DNA of 27,804 bases from an uncultured Kiritimatiellota bacterium. Its GTDB lineage: Bacteria > Verrucomicrobiota > Kiritimatiellia > RFP12 > UBA1067. Below, one piece after another: positions 8,695 through 16,564 of this stretch. Numbering within the stretch: position 1 is the stretch's first letter; every line of letters starts with the position of its first letter. The stretch lies in contig CAKTZA010000052.1 in the NCBI GenBank assembly GCA_934635045.1, positions 1-27,804 on the forward strand, written 5' to 3'. Position numbers and translations under genes: made by a program. Below the pieces are notes generated by a model. The model had not been told where the DNA came from and did no database searches. It saw only the letters and a list, made by a program, of their open reading frames with translations.

Positions 8695-10185
8695 ATGACA
8701 ACGCAATCCAAAATGACCAACTTCCGGTGGATGATCTGCTCGCTGCTCTTCTTCGCGACGACGGTGAACTACCTCGACCGGCAGGTCCTCTCCCTCACGT
8801 GGAAGGACTTCATCGCGCCGGAGTTCCACTGGACAGACGCCGACTACGGCATCATCACGGGATACTTCTCGCTCATCTACGCCTTCTGCAACCTGTTCGC
8901 CGGCAAGTTCGTCGACTGGATGGGCACGAAGAAGGGCTACGCCTGGGCGATCTTCATCTGGTCGCTCGCGGCCTGCCTGCACGCCTTCTGCGGCTGGGGC
9001 ACGTATCACCTCGTCGACGGCGTCGACTCGATCGCCGCGATGAAGACGCTCCAGGCCGGCAGCGCGCTCGCACTCTCCGTCGCATCCGTCTCGGTCTGGC
9101 TCTTCCTCGGCTGCCGGTGCCTGCTCGCGCTCGGCGAGGCGGGGAACTTCCCGGCGGCGATCAAGGTGACGGCCGAATACTTCCCGCCGAAGGATCGCGC
9201 GTTCTCGACGTCGATCTTCAACGCGGGCTCGTCCGTCGGCGCGCTCGTCGCGCCCGCGACGATTCCGCTCATCGCCGAATGGTGCGGCTGGGAAATGGCG
9301 TTCATCATCATCGGCGCGCTCGGCTTCGTCTGGATGGGCTTCTGGCAGTTCCTCTACAGGAAGCCGGCGGAGAACCCGCGCGTCAACGCGGCGGAGCTCG
9401 CGTATATCAGCGAGGGAGAGGGAACGGGGAACGGGGAAGAGGGAAGTGGAAAAGGCAGTCGAACGGACGGGGGCTCCGGCGTCCCCGCGCCCCTGCCCAA
9501 GGAGAAGGGCATTTCCTACTTGAAGGCCTTCTCGCTGCGTCAGACGTGGTCGCTCATCTGCGGGCGCGTGCTGACGGACGGCGTGTGGTGGTTCTTCCTC
9601 TTCTGGACGCCGGGCTACCTCTCCGACCAGTTCGGCTACAAGAGCTCGTCCGGCATGGGCATGGCGCTCATCGTCACGCTCTACGCGATCGTCACCTTCG
9701 CGTCGATCTACCTCTGCAAGCTGCCGACGTACATGGTCGAGAAGAAGGGCATGAACCCGTATGAGGGCCGCATGGTCGCGATGTTCCTCTTCGCGTGCCT
9801 GCCGCTTCTCGCGCTCGGCGCGCAGCCGCTCGGCGCCGTGAGCGCGTGGTTCCCGGCGATCCTGATCGGCTTCGCGTGCGCGGGACATCAGGCCTGGAGC
9901 GCGAACATCTACTCGTGCGTCTCGGACATGTTCCCGAAGAGCTGCATCGGCACGCTCACGGGCATTGCGCAGTGCGCGGCGGGCCTCGGCTCCTTCGCGA
10001 TCAACATCTGCGCGGGCGAGCTCTTCACCTATGCGGCCGGGAAGGGCGACGCCTTCGCGTTCTGCGGCTACACGGGCAAGCCCGCCGGCTACATGATCGT
10101 CTTCTGCTACTGCGCCGTCGCCTACCTCATCGGCTGGGCCTGCATGAAGACGCTCGTGCCGAAATACAAGAAGGTTGAACTGTAA
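8695..10185 (+). CDS. MFS transporter, hexuronate (ExuT-like, anion:cation symporter) type
   Basis: A 496-residue integral membrane protein with about 12 hydrophobic segments. The first helix region FATTVNYLDRQVLSLTWKDF is characteristic of the anion:cation symporter branch that includes ExuT and related hexuronate or galactonate carriers; ALGEAGNFPAAIKVTAEYFP and FSTSIFNAGSSVGALVAP are further branch landmarks. The true start is ATG 8695, five bases after the preceding stop; the open frame upstream is a shadow of the oxidoreductase gene. The central cytoplasmic loop (about residues 238-265) contains a Gly/Glu/Ser-rich insertion encoded by a purine tract, absent from typical family members. 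The start of kdgK overlaps its stop codon by one base, so the two are translationally coupled. Its role is likely uptake of a uronate or aldonate for UxaC and KdgK. Confidence 0.9.
   Translation: MTTQSKMTNFRWMICSLLFFATTVNYLDRQVLSLTWKDFIAPEFHWTDADYGIITGYFSLIYAFCNLFAGKFVDWMGTKKGYAWAIFIWSLAACLHAFCGWGTYHLVDGVDSIAAMKTLQAGSALALSVASVSVWLFLGCRCLLALGEAGNFPAAIKVTAEYFPPKDRAFSTSIFNAGSSVGALVAPATIPLIAEWCGWEMAFIIIGALGFVWMGFWQFLYRKPAENPRVNAAELAYISEGEGTGNGEEGSGKGSRTDGGSGVPAPLPKEKGISYLKAFSLRQTWSLICGRVLTDGVWWFFLFWTPGYLSDQFGYKSSSGMGMALIVTLYAIVTFASIYLCKLPTYMVEKKGMNPYEGRMVAMFLFACLPLLALGAQPLGAVSAWFPAILIGFACAGHQAWSANIYSCVSDMFPKSCIGTLTGIAQCAAGLGSFAINICAGELFTYAAGKGDAFAFCGYTGKPAGYMIVFCYCAVAYLIGWACMKTLVPKYKKVEL
9411..9455 (+). 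repeat. Purine-rich low-complexity tract inside the transporter gene
   Basis: About 45 bases almost entirely G and A, built from GGGAACGGG, GGAAGAGGG and similar units. It encodes a flexible Gly/Glu-rich loop between the two six-helix halves of the MFS protein. The same style of sequence recurs at 18071-18176 and, as its complement, at 27679-27727. Confidence 0.7.
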
Positions 10186-11258
10186 TGAAAATCAAGAAAA
10201 ACGCCAAGTACGCCGTCGCCTGCCTGTCCTCGATGGGCCTGCGCATCACCCCGGAGAACCGCATGGCGGTTCACAACTCGAACCGCTTCATCCTCCAGGC
10301 GACGAGCGCCGAGACGAACGTCCTCAACGTGACGAGCTCGCTTGGACGCGAATGCCTCGTGATGACGCGCTTCGTCGAGGGCTCACCGATGGCCGCCTTC
10401 ATCAAGGCGCAGCTCCGCGCGCGCAACATCGCCTACGTCGGGCCGGACGTGCCGCAGGGCGGCCCGTGGGGCTACCGCCACCAGTTCAACATCGCCGACT
10501 CGGGCTTCGGCCTCCGCGCGCCGCGCGTCTGGAACGACCGCGCGGGCGAGGTCGGGCGCACGCTTGACGCGAAGGACTACGACACGAAGCGCCTCTTCGG
10601 CACGGACGGCGTGCAGGTGCTGCACCTCTCCGGCCTCATCGCGGCGATGTCGCCCGAGACGACGAAGTGCTGCCTCAAGCTTGCGGCGGACGCCAAGAAG
10701 TTCGGCGTGCTCGTCTCCTTCGACCTCAACTACCGCGCGACGTTCTGGAAGGGCCGCGAGGCCGAGCTCCGAAAGGCGTTCCACCAGATCGCCTCGGTCG
10801 CGGACATCCTCGTCGGCAACGAGGAGGACTTCCAGCTCTGCCTCGGCTTCAAGGGCCCGGAGGCGGGCGGCAAGGACCTCGCCGGCAAGATCGAGCGCTT
10901 CAAGGAGATGATCCTGAAGGTCACGGAGAAGTATCCGAACGCGAAGCTCTACGGCACGACGCTGCGCCAGGTCGTCTCGGCGGACGAGCATCTCTGGGGC
11001 GCGATCGTCTACGACGGGAAGAAGTTCCACGTCGAGGAGCCGCGCACGATCAAGGTGCTGGACCGCATCGGCGGCGGCGACGGCTTCACGGGCGGCCTCC
11101 TCTACGGCGTCATCAACGGCTGGGACGCCGCGCGGTGCCTCCAGTTCGGCTGGGCCTCGGGCGTGCTCGCGGCCTCGTCGCTGAACGACTACGCCGAGCC
11201 GGCGGACGAGAAGCAGGTCTGGGACGTGTACGCGGGGAACGCCCGCGTCCAGCGGTAA
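10185..11258 (+). CDS. kdgK: 2-keto-3-deoxygluconate kinase, PfkB family
   Basis: A 357-residue PfkB-family sugar kinase. The C-terminal motif DRIGGGDGFTGGLLYG (about residues 293-308) is the PfkB signature in the version seen in KDG kinases, with the catalytic Asp in GGGD; a central segment ADILVGNEEDFQLCLG is the second family signature. It would phosphorylate 2-keto-3-deoxy-D-gluconate to KDPG in the cytoplasm, the step after mannonate dehydration in hexuronate breakdown. Its ATG overlaps the TAA of the transporter gene (TAATG). The neighbourhood with uxaC and an ExuT-like carrier supports this specificity over fructokinase or ribokinase. KDPG aldolase is not in this window. Confidence 0.87.
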   Translation: MKIKKNAKYAVACLSSMGLRITPENRMAVHNSNRFILQATSAETNVLNVTSSLGRECLVMTRFVEGSPMAAFIKAQLRARNIAYVGPDVPQGGPWGYRHQFNIADSGFGLRAPRVWNDRAGEVGRTLDAKDYDTKRLFGTDGVQVLHLSGLIAAMSPETTKCCLKLAADAKKFGVLVSFDLNYRATFWKGREAELRKAFHQIASVADILVGNEEDFQLCLGFKGPEAGGKDLAGKIERFKEMILKVTEKYPNAKLYGTTLRQVVSADEHLWGAIVYDGKKFHVEEPRTIKVLDRIGGGDGFTGGLLYGVINGWDAARCLQFGWASGVLAASSLNDYAEPADEKQVWDVYAGNARVQR

Positions 11259-11259
11259 T

Positions 11260-11297
11260 GAATAATCGAATAGTCGAATTGGTGAATAATCGAATCG
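11260..11297. repeat. AT-rich direct repeats between kdgK and gnd
   Basis: The 54-bp gap holds two copies of GAATAATCGAAT (11260-11271 and 11284-11295) with related GAATAGTCGAAT between them. Such AT-rich sequence stands out against its GC-rich flanks. A ribosome-binding site for gnd (AAAAGG) follows. Confidence 0.6.
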
Positions 11298-11312
11298 AAA
11301 AGGTAAATTGCC

Positions 11313-12767
11313 ATGAAAAAAGCTGACATCGGTCTCATTGGCCTCGCCGTCATGGGCGAGAACCTCATCATGAACATGGAGTCGAAGGGCTTCACCGTCG
11401 CGTGCTACAACCGTACGACGGAGAAGGTCGACGCCTTCGTCAACGGACGCGCGAAGGGCAAGAACATCATCGGCTGTCACTCGATCGCGGAACTCGTCGC
11501 GAATCTGGAGAAGCCGCGCAAGGTCTTCTGCATGGTCAAGGCGGGCGCGGCGGTCGACGCGATGATCGACCAGCTCATCCCCGCGCTGGAGCCGGGCGAC
11601 ATCATCATCGACGGCGGCAACAGCCACTTCCCGGACACGATCCGCCGCACGAAGTACGTCGAGTCGAAGGGGCTGCTCTTCATCGGCACGGGCGTCTCCG
11701 GCGGCGAGGAGGGCGCGCTCAAGGGCCCGTCGATGATGCCGGGCGGCTCGCCGGCGGCGTGGCCGTTCGTCAAGCCCATCCTCCAGGCCATCTGCGCGAA
11801 GGTCGAGGACGGCTCGCCCTGCTGCGACTGGGTCGGCGAGAACGGCGCCGGGCACTTCGTCAAGATGGTGCACAACGGCATCGAGTACGGCGACATGCAG
11901 CTCATCTGCGAGAGCTACCAGCTCATGCGCGACCTGCTCGGAATGTCCGACGACGAGATGCACGAGGTGTTCAAAAAGTGGAACGAGACGGAGCTCGACA
12001 GCTACCTCATCGAGATTACGCGCGACATCCTCGCCTACAAGGACACGGACGGTTCGCCGCTCGTGGAGAAGATCCTCGACACGGCCGGACAGAAGGGCAC
12101 GGGCAAGTGGACGGGCATCGCCGCGCTGGACGAGGGCGTGCCGCTGACGCTCATCGGCGAGGCCGTGTTCGCACGCTGCCTCTCTGCGATGAAGGACGAC
12201 CGCGTGACGGCCGCGAAGGCCTACGCGCGCCAGATCCCCGCGTTCGCGGGCGACAAGGCGGCGTTCATCGAGTCGATCCGCCAGGCGCTCTATGCGGCGA
12301 AGATCGTCTCCTATGCGCAGGGCTACACGCTCATGCGCACGGCGGCGAAGACGTACGGCTGGAACCTCAACTACGGCGGCATCGCGCTCATGTGGCGCGG
12401 CGGCTGCATCATCCGCTCGGTTTTTCTCGGCAAGATCAAGGAGGCGTACGACCGCGACCCGCAGCTCGCGAACCTGCTGCTCGACCCCTACTTCAAGGGC
12501 GTGATCGAGAAGCTCGTCCCGGCGTGGCGGCAGGTCGCGGCGGCGGCGTGCCAGTACGGCATCCCGGCGCCGACGATGACCTCGGCGCTCAGCTACTTCG
12601 ACGGCTACACGACGGCACGGCTGCCGGCGAACCTCCTGCAGGCGCAGCGCGACTACTTCGGCGCGCACACCTACGAGCGGCTCGACGCGCCGCGCGGCCA
12701 GTTCTTCCACACGAACTGGACGGGCCACGGCGGCAACACGACCGCCCAGACCTACATTGCCGGCTGA
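11313..12767 (+). CDS. gnd: 6-phosphogluconate dehydrogenase, decarboxylating
   Basis: A 484-residue protein of the long 6PGDH class, converting 6-phosphogluconate and NADP to ribulose 5-phosphate, CO2 and NADPH. The N-terminal nucleotide loop is GLIGLAVMGENLIMNM (residues 7-22). The substrate-binding region GTGVSGGEEGALKGPSMMPGG and the signature HFVKMVHNGIEYGDMQLI, which contains the catalytic lysine, are intact, as are TAGQKGTGKWT and the C-terminal tail HTNWTGHGGNTTAQTYIAG. It lies 54 bp after kdgK and is the last gene of the operon. Its placement with hexuronate genes suggests that gluconate or 6-phosphogluconate is also handled here, or that the operon balances NADPH supply for the reductive step; both are inferences. 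Confidence 0.96.
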   Translation: MKKADIGLIGLAVMGENLIMNMESKGFTVACYNRTTEKVDAFVNGRAKGKNIIGCHSIAELVANLEKPRKVFCMVKAGAAVDAMIDQLIPALEPGDIIIDGGNSHFPDTIRRTKYVESKGLLFIGTGVSGGEEGALKGPSMMPGGSPAAWPFVKPILQAICAKVEDGSPCCDWVGENGAGHFVKMVHNGIEYGDMQLICESYQLMRDLLGMSDDEMHEVFKKWNETELDSYLIEITRDILAYKDTDGSPLVEKILDTAGQKGTGKWTGIAALDEGVPLTLIGEAVFARCLSAMKDDRVTAAKAYARQIPAFAGDKAAFIESIRQALYAAKIVSYAQGYTLMRTAAKTYGWNLNYGGIALMWRGGCIIRSVFLGKIKEAYDRDPQLANLLLDPYFKGVIEKLVPAWRQVAAAACQYGIPAPTMTSALSYFDGYTTARLPANLLQAQRDYFGAHTYERLDAPRGQFFHTNWTGHGGNTTAQTYIAG

Positions 12768-12771
12768 CGGC

Positions 12772-12794
12772 GGCGCGCCGGGCTCAGGCGCGCC
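12772..12794. terminator. Hairpin between convergent gnd and AraC genes
   Basis: Two copies of the self-complementary octamer GGCGCGCC flank a 7-nt loop (GGGCTCA), giving a strong GC hairpin. It starts just after the gnd stop and its loop contains the stop codon of the oppositely oriented regulator. There is no U-tract, so intrinsic termination is plausible but not certain. Confidence 0.45.
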
Positions 12795-13665
12795 TTCCGT
12801 CGGGCTGCGCGCGCCACTGGGTCGGCGAGCAGCCGGTGTGCCGGCGGAAGCTGGCGATGAAGTACTGGGGCGAGGCGAAGCCGGTTTCCTCGGCGATGCG
12901 CGCGATCGGCAAGTCGGTCGCGCGCAGCTTCTTCTGGGCCTCGCGGATGCGGTGGCGTCCCAGCCAGTCCGATGGCGTCAGGCCCGTGTGCTCCTTGAAG
13001 AGCGTGAAGAAGCGCGACTTGGAATAGCCCATGTAGGCGACGAGGCGGTCGATGCGGACGCGCTCGGCGTGATGGGCCTTCAGCCAGGCGACGGCCTCCT
13101 CCATCAGGCGCGTCGAGCCCTTGGCGACCGGCATCCGGCTGGGGTCGGCCGCGCGAAGCAGGATCAGCGTCGCAAGCGTGCGCACGAGCGCGAAGTCGGT
13201 CTCGGAGAGGCGGCGCGCGCCGCGTTCGGCGAAGCCGTCCAGTTCGGCAAAGAGCGCGGCCAGCTCCTTCGAGACGGGCAGCGGCCGGCAGCGGCGCGTC
13301 AGCAGCTGGGCGAGCCGGTCGCGGTAGACGCGCGCGGTGAGGCCGACGCAGGGCGTCCGCCGCGAACGCGGATGGTTGAGCAGGAGCTCGACGCGGTGCC
13401 CGGCCGGGTCGATTGCCTGAACGTGCCGATGAGGCAGTCCGGCGGGAATGACGATGAAGTGGCCGGCCGGCAGGATCACGCTGGGGCGGTCCTCGAACTC
13501 GTAGCCGAACTCGCCCTTGATGCAGTAGAGCAGCTGGACGGCGTCGTGCGCGTGCCAGAACGAGCCGGTCGCGGAGAGCGACTTGAGGTGGCGAACGCCT
13601 TTGAGCCAGCCGAGCTTCAGGTGGCGTTCGTCGAGATCCGAGGGCTGTTGTCCGTAGAGTTCCAT
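12784..13665 (-). CDS. AraC family regulator with N-terminal cupin sensor
   Basis: A 293-residue protein. Residues about 20-100 form a cupin-like sensor (SFWHAHDAVQLLYCIKGEFGYEF, then LPAGHFIVIPAGLPHRH, a classic AraC effector-domain pattern). Residues about 195-290 form the paired helix-turn-helix domain: RIDRLVAYMGYSKSRFFTLFKEHTGLTPSDWL and PIARIAEETGFASPQYFIASFRRHTGCSPTQW. It is probably an activator of a sugar or uronate operon. The start at 13665 (MELYGQQ) is preferred because the predicted -10 overlaps an upstream in-frame ATG. It converges with gnd and is divergent from the cyclophilin gene. The ligand cannot be deduced. Confidence 0.88.
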   Translation of the reverse strand: MELYGQQPSDLDERHLKLGWLKGVRHLKSLSATGSFWHAHDAVQLLYCIKGEFGYEFEDRPSVILPAGHFIVIPAGLPHRHVQAIDPAGHRVELLLNHPRSRRTPCVGLTARVYRDRLAQLLTRRCRPLPVSKELAALFAELDGFAERGARRLSETDFALVRTLATLILLRAADPSRMPVAKGSTRLMEEAVAWLKAHHAERVRIDRLVAYMGYSKSRFFTLFKEHTGLTPSDWLGRHRIREAQKKLRATDLPIARIAEETGFASPQYFIASFRRHTGCSPTQWRAQPDGRRA

Positions 13666-13676
13666 GTCAGGCGCAT

Positions 13677-13682
13677 ATTCTA
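13677..13682 (-). promoter_or_regulatory. Leftward -10 element of the AraC gene
   Basis: On the minus strand TAGAAT is preceded by TATGG, like the extended -10 elements elsewhere in the window. It lies 11 bases before the ATG at 13665, so the leader would be only a few bases. The -35 is not convincing. Confidence 0.4.
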
Positions 13683-13734
13683 CCATATTTTTCCGCCCGA
13701 ACGCCGACAGGACAATGGACGCGAAGCCGCCGTT

Positions 13735-13763
13735 TCCACACGCGGTGGGAAATGTGGTATAAT
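13735..13763 (+). promoter_or_regulatory. Promoter of the cyclophilin gene (leaderless arrangement)
   Basis: TCCACA at 13735-13740, a 17-bp spacer, then TGTGG and TATAAT at 13758-13763; the ATG at 13771 is seven bases further. An imperfect inverted repeat (TTTCCAC ... GTGGGAAA, 13733-13752) lies between the two promoter elements and could be an operator. Confidence 0.6.
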
Positions 13764-13770
13764 TCCGTCC

Positions 13771-14268
13771 ATGAAGAAAGCGATTGTCGAAACCTCGATG
13801 GGTACGATTACCCTTGAGCTGAACGAAGAGAAGGCGCCGGTCACGGTCGCCAATTTCGTCGAGTACGCGAAGTCCGGCCACTACGACGGCACGATCTTCC
13901 ACCGTGTCATCGACGGGTTCATGATCCAGGGCGGCGGCTTCACGAAGGAGATGAACCAGAAGCCGACGCGCGCGCCGATCCGCAACGAGGCGATGAACGG
14001 GCTGAAGAACGTGCGCGGCTCGATCGCGATGGCGCGCACGAGCATCGTCGACTCCGCGACGAGCCAGTTCTTCATCAACCTCGTCGACAACGACTTCCTC
14101 GACTTCCAGAGCCCGACGCCGCAGGGCTTCGGCTACGCCGTCTTCGGCGCGGTGACGGACGGGCTGGAGGTCGTCGACGCGATCGCGAAGGTCAGCACGG
14201 GCTTCGCCGGGCCGCACCAGAACGTGCCCGAGAAGCCGGTCGTCATCAAGAAGGTGACGGTCAGCTGA
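13771..14268 (+). CDS. Cyclophilin-type peptidyl-prolyl cis-trans isomerase, cytoplasmic
   Basis: A 165-residue single-domain cyclophilin, the length of PpiB-type enzymes. No signal peptide is present, so it acts in the cytoplasm on proline isomerisation during folding. Conserved landmarks are the opening VETSMGTITLELNEEKAP, the active-site segment FHRVIDGFMIQGGGF (with the catalytic Arg), the SIAMARTSIVDSATSQFFINL strand and GYAVFGAVTDGLEVVDAIAKV. No ribosome-binding site is visible and the promoter abuts the start codon, in keeping with a leaderless mRNA. It is monocistronic or weakly linked to the following operon, which has its own promoter. Confidence 0.95.
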   Translation: MKKAIVETSMGTITLELNEEKAPVTVANFVEYAKSGHYDGTIFHRVIDGFMIQGGGFTKEMNQKPTRAPIRNEAMNGLKNVRGSIAMARTSIVDSATSQFFINLVDNDFLDFQSPTPQGFGYAVFGAVTDGLEVVDAIAKVSTGFAGPHQNVPEKPVVIKKVTVS

Positions 14269-14271
14269 CGC

Positions 14272-14300
14272 TTGCATTTCGCGGCGAAAAATCATATACT
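14272..14300 (+). promoter_or_regulatory. Promoter of the surface-repeat/DUF1015/SNF2 operon
   Basis: TTGCAT at 14272-14277, a 17-bp spacer and TATACT at 14295-14300. Unlike the leaderless promoters nearby, this leaves a leader of about 27 nt with a good ribosome-binding site (GGGAG) before the ATG at 14334. Confidence 0.6.
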
Positions 14301-14333
14301 TCCACCATACATCCAAAACAGGGAGAAGAGAAA

Positions 14334-14897
14334 ATGAAGAAACTTGTCATGTTGACGGCGTTGGCGGCCTTGACGGCTCCGCTTTTCGCACAGGAAACGG
14401 CGAAAGACGAAAAGCCCGCGCAGCCGCAGGAGGCGCGCCGCACGACGAACGCCGTCTGGCCCGCGTTCTTCGCGATTGGCGAATTCCCCGCAAACCCCGA
14501 CGTGGTCGGCCTGCGCCTGACGATTCCGTTCTCGACGCAGCAGGAGAACGTGACGGGCCTCGACCTCGGCTTCTGGGGCCGCTCGATCTACTTCGAGGGC
14601 ATCCAGATCAACCTTCTTCGGAACGACGTGAAGGATCGCTGCGCGGGCTTCCAGGTCGGCTGCTACAACTCGATCGGCAGCGGCGAGATGCTCGGCCTTC
14701 AGGTCGGCCTCTGGAACGAGGCCAACTCCCTGCGCGGCTTCCAGGTCGGTCTCGTGAACGTCTCCGGCGAGACGGAGGGCTTGCAGGTCGGCATTGTCAA
14801 CCGTGCCGAGACGATGCACGGCTATCAGGTCGGCCTCATCAACGTCATCCGCGATGCGGAGCTCCAGTTCTGCCCGATCGTGAACATCGGCTTCTGA
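14334..14897 (+). CDS. Exported surface-repeat protein with GxQxGLxN repeats
   Basis: A 187-residue protein with a Sec signal peptide (residues 1-19, ending PLFA before QE) and a Lys/Glu/Pro-rich spacer. From about residue 85 it is built of five to six units of 13-17 residues around the core G-(F/L/Y)-Q-(V)-G-(hydrophobic)2-N: AGFQVGCYN, LGLQVGLWN, RGFQVGLVN, GLQVGIVN, GYQVGLIN, with a weaker first unit (EGIQINLL). This resembles the repeat proteins annotated as LA_2272-type surface-repeat proteins; that match is from memory. The periodic hydrophobic/Gln pattern suggests a stacked beta structure, either a small beta-solenoid or part of an outer-membrane-associated sheet. It leads a five-gene operon. 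Function unknown. Confidence 0.75.
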   Translation: MKKLVMLTALAALTAPLFAQETAKDEKPAQPQEARRTTNAVWPAFFAIGEFPANPDVVGLRLTIPFSTQQENVTGLDLGFWGRSIYFEGIQINLLRNDVKDRCAGFQVGCYNSIGSGEMLGLQVGLWNEANSLRGFQVGLVNVSGETEGLQVGIVNRAETMHGYQVGLINVIRDAELQFCPIVNIGF

Positions 14898-14906
14898 TTT
14901 CGATTC

Positions 14907-16100
14907 ATGAAGATTCATCCGTTTGCGGCCGTGCGGCCGAATGCGAAGGACGCGGCTTCGGTCGCGTCCGTTCCGTATGATGTGGTCGACGTCGCCGAGG
15001 CGAAGGCCCTCGCGGCGGGCAACCCGAAGAGCTTCCTCCACGTCTCGCGTCCCGAAATCGACCTGCCGGACGGCACGGACGGCGCGTCTCCGGCGGCGTA
15101 TGCGCAGGCGAAGCGCGCGCTGGACGGGCTCCTCGCGGACGGCACGCTCGTGCGCGACGCCGAGCCGAAGCTCTACGCCTACCGCCAGACGATGGGCGCG
15201 CACAGCCAGACGGGCATCGTCGCGACCTTCGACACCGAGGACTATCTCGCGGGCGTCCTGAAGCAGCACGAGAAGACGCGCAAGGACAAGGAGGACGACC
15301 GCACGCGCCACATCGAGACGCTGCAGGCGCACACGGGCCCGGCGTTCCTCACCTACCGCGACGACCGGGCCATCGACCTCATCGTCGCGGACGCCTGCCG
15401 GAACGCGCCGCTCTACGACTTCGTCGCGCCGGACGGCGTCGGGCACACGGTCTGGGAGATCGCGCCCGGCTCGGCGTGCGTGGCGGACGAGCTTCAGGAG
15501 CTCTTTGCGCGCATCCCGGTCGCCTATATCGCCGACGGACACCACCGCAGCGCGGCGGCGGCCCGCTATGCGCAGGCGCACGGCTTCGCGGGCGAGAGCC
15601 GCTGGTTCCTTGGCGTCATCTTCCCGGCGAGCCAGCTGCAGATCCTGTCCTACAACCGGCTCGTGCACGACCTGAACGGCCTCTCCGCCTACGAGTTCCT
15701 GTCGCGCCTCTCCGAGAAGTTCACGATTGGCGTGAAGGGCGCGCGCAACTGCCGCATGTACTTTGAGGGCCAGTGGTACGACCTCTCGTGGGACATCCAG
15801 AAGAACGCGGACGCGGTTGGCGCGCTCGACGTCTCGTATCTTCAGGACAACCTGCTCGCGCCGATTCTCGGCGTCGGCGACCCGCGCACGGACGCGCGCA
15901 TCTCGTTCATGGGCGGGATTCGCGGCGACGCGGCGCTCGCGGCGAAGGTCGATTCGGGCGAGAACGCCGTTGCGTTCGCGATGGAGCCCGTCACGGTCGA
16001 GGAGATGATGGCGATTGCGGACGCGGGGGCGATCATGCCGCCGAAGTCCACCTGGTTCGAGCCGAAACTGAGGAGCGGACTTTTCGTCCACACGGTCTGA
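14907..16100 (+). CDS. DUF1015 family protein
   Basis: A 397-residue protein, the normal length of the DUF1015 family. Landmarks are the opening IHPFAAVRPNAKDA...VASVPYDVVD, the segment LYAYRQTMGAHSQTGIVATF, the HEKTRKDKEDDRTRH motif and YIADGHHRSAAAARYA. The family is widespread in bacteria and often sits near serine biosynthesis genes, but no enzymatic activity is established that I can state. No signal peptide is visible, so it is probably cytoplasmic. It starts 9 bp after the repeat-protein gene and its TGA overlaps the ATG of the DUF2062 gene, so the genes are co-transcribed and coupled. Confidence 0.88.
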   Translation: MKIHPFAAVRPNAKDAASVASVPYDVVDVAEAKALAAGNPKSFLHVSRPEIDLPDGTDGASPAAYAQAKRALDGLLADGTLVRDAEPKLYAYRQTMGAHSQTGIVATFDTEDYLAGVLKQHEKTRKDKEDDRTRHIETLQAHTGPAFLTYRDDRAIDLIVADACRNAPLYDFVAPDGVGHTVWEIAPGSACVADELQELFARIPVAYIADGHHRSAAAARYAQAHGFAGESRWFLGVIFPASQLQILSYNRLVHDLNGLSAYEFLSRLSEKFTIGVKGARNCRMYFEGQWYDLSWDIQKNADAVGALDVSYLQDNLLAPILGVGDPRTDARISFMGGIRGDAALAAKVDSGENAVAFAMEPVTVEEMMAIADAGAIMPPKSTWFEPKLRSGLFVHTV

Positions 16101-16561
16101 TGAAAAGCCTGAGAGCCTACTGCCGCGACCTCCGCGAGAAGATGATCCGCGATCCGCTTCCGCCGGAGGACGTTGCCGCCGGGTGGGCGCTCGGCATGTT
16201 CGTCGGTTGCGCGGTGCCGTTCGGGCTTCAGCTCGTCGTCTCCGTGCCGCTCGCGCTGATGATGCGCGTCTCGAAGGTCGGCGCGACGGTGGGGACGCTC
16301 ATCACGAATCCCGTGACGATCTTCTTCATCTATCCGGCGCAGACGTGGTTCGTGAACCGGGTCCTGTTCGACGGGTCGCTGTCGTTCTGTCGCCTCGTGG
16401 AGGTCGAGTGGACGTGGGAGGCCGTGCGCAAGCTGGGGGCGGAGGCGATGGTCTCGTTCTTCCTCGGCGGCTTTCTCCTCGCCATCGTCCTCACGCCAAT
16501 CACCTACTTCGTCGTCAAGCGGCTTGTCGTCCGTTATCGCGCCTTTCGGAAAGCGAAATAG
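16100..16561 (+). CDS. DUF2062 family membrane protein
   Basis: A 153-residue membrane protein. The N-terminal DPLPPEDVAAGWALGMFVGCAVPFGLQ and the following KVGATVGTLITNPVTIFFIYPAQTWFVN are the DUF2062 hallmarks: a predicted amphipathic entry helix and a hairpin of hydrophobic helices around the T-N-P motif. A third hydrophobic segment (SFFLGGFLLAIVLTPITYFVV) lies near the C-terminus. The start at 16100 overlaps the previous stop (TGATG), and the long open frame upstream is only a shadow. Biochemical role unknown; the family is often linked with envelope or polysaccharide genes. Confidence 0.85.
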   Translation: MKSLRAYCRDLREKMIRDPLPPEDVAAGWALGMFVGCAVPFGLQLVVSVPLALMMRVSKVGATVGTLITNPVTIFFIYPAQTWFVNRVLFDGSLSFCRLVEVEWTWEAVRKLGAEAMVSFFLGGFLLAIVLTPITYFVVKRLVVRYRAFRKAK

Positions 16562-16564
16562 AAC

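Noticed and set aside
5549..8701. Leftward open frame of about 1050 codons antisense to the TIM-barrel/DUF1080 and oxidoreductase genes
   Set aside because: Same reason: a shadow of two rightward genes with clear homology, signal peptides and ribosome-binding sites.
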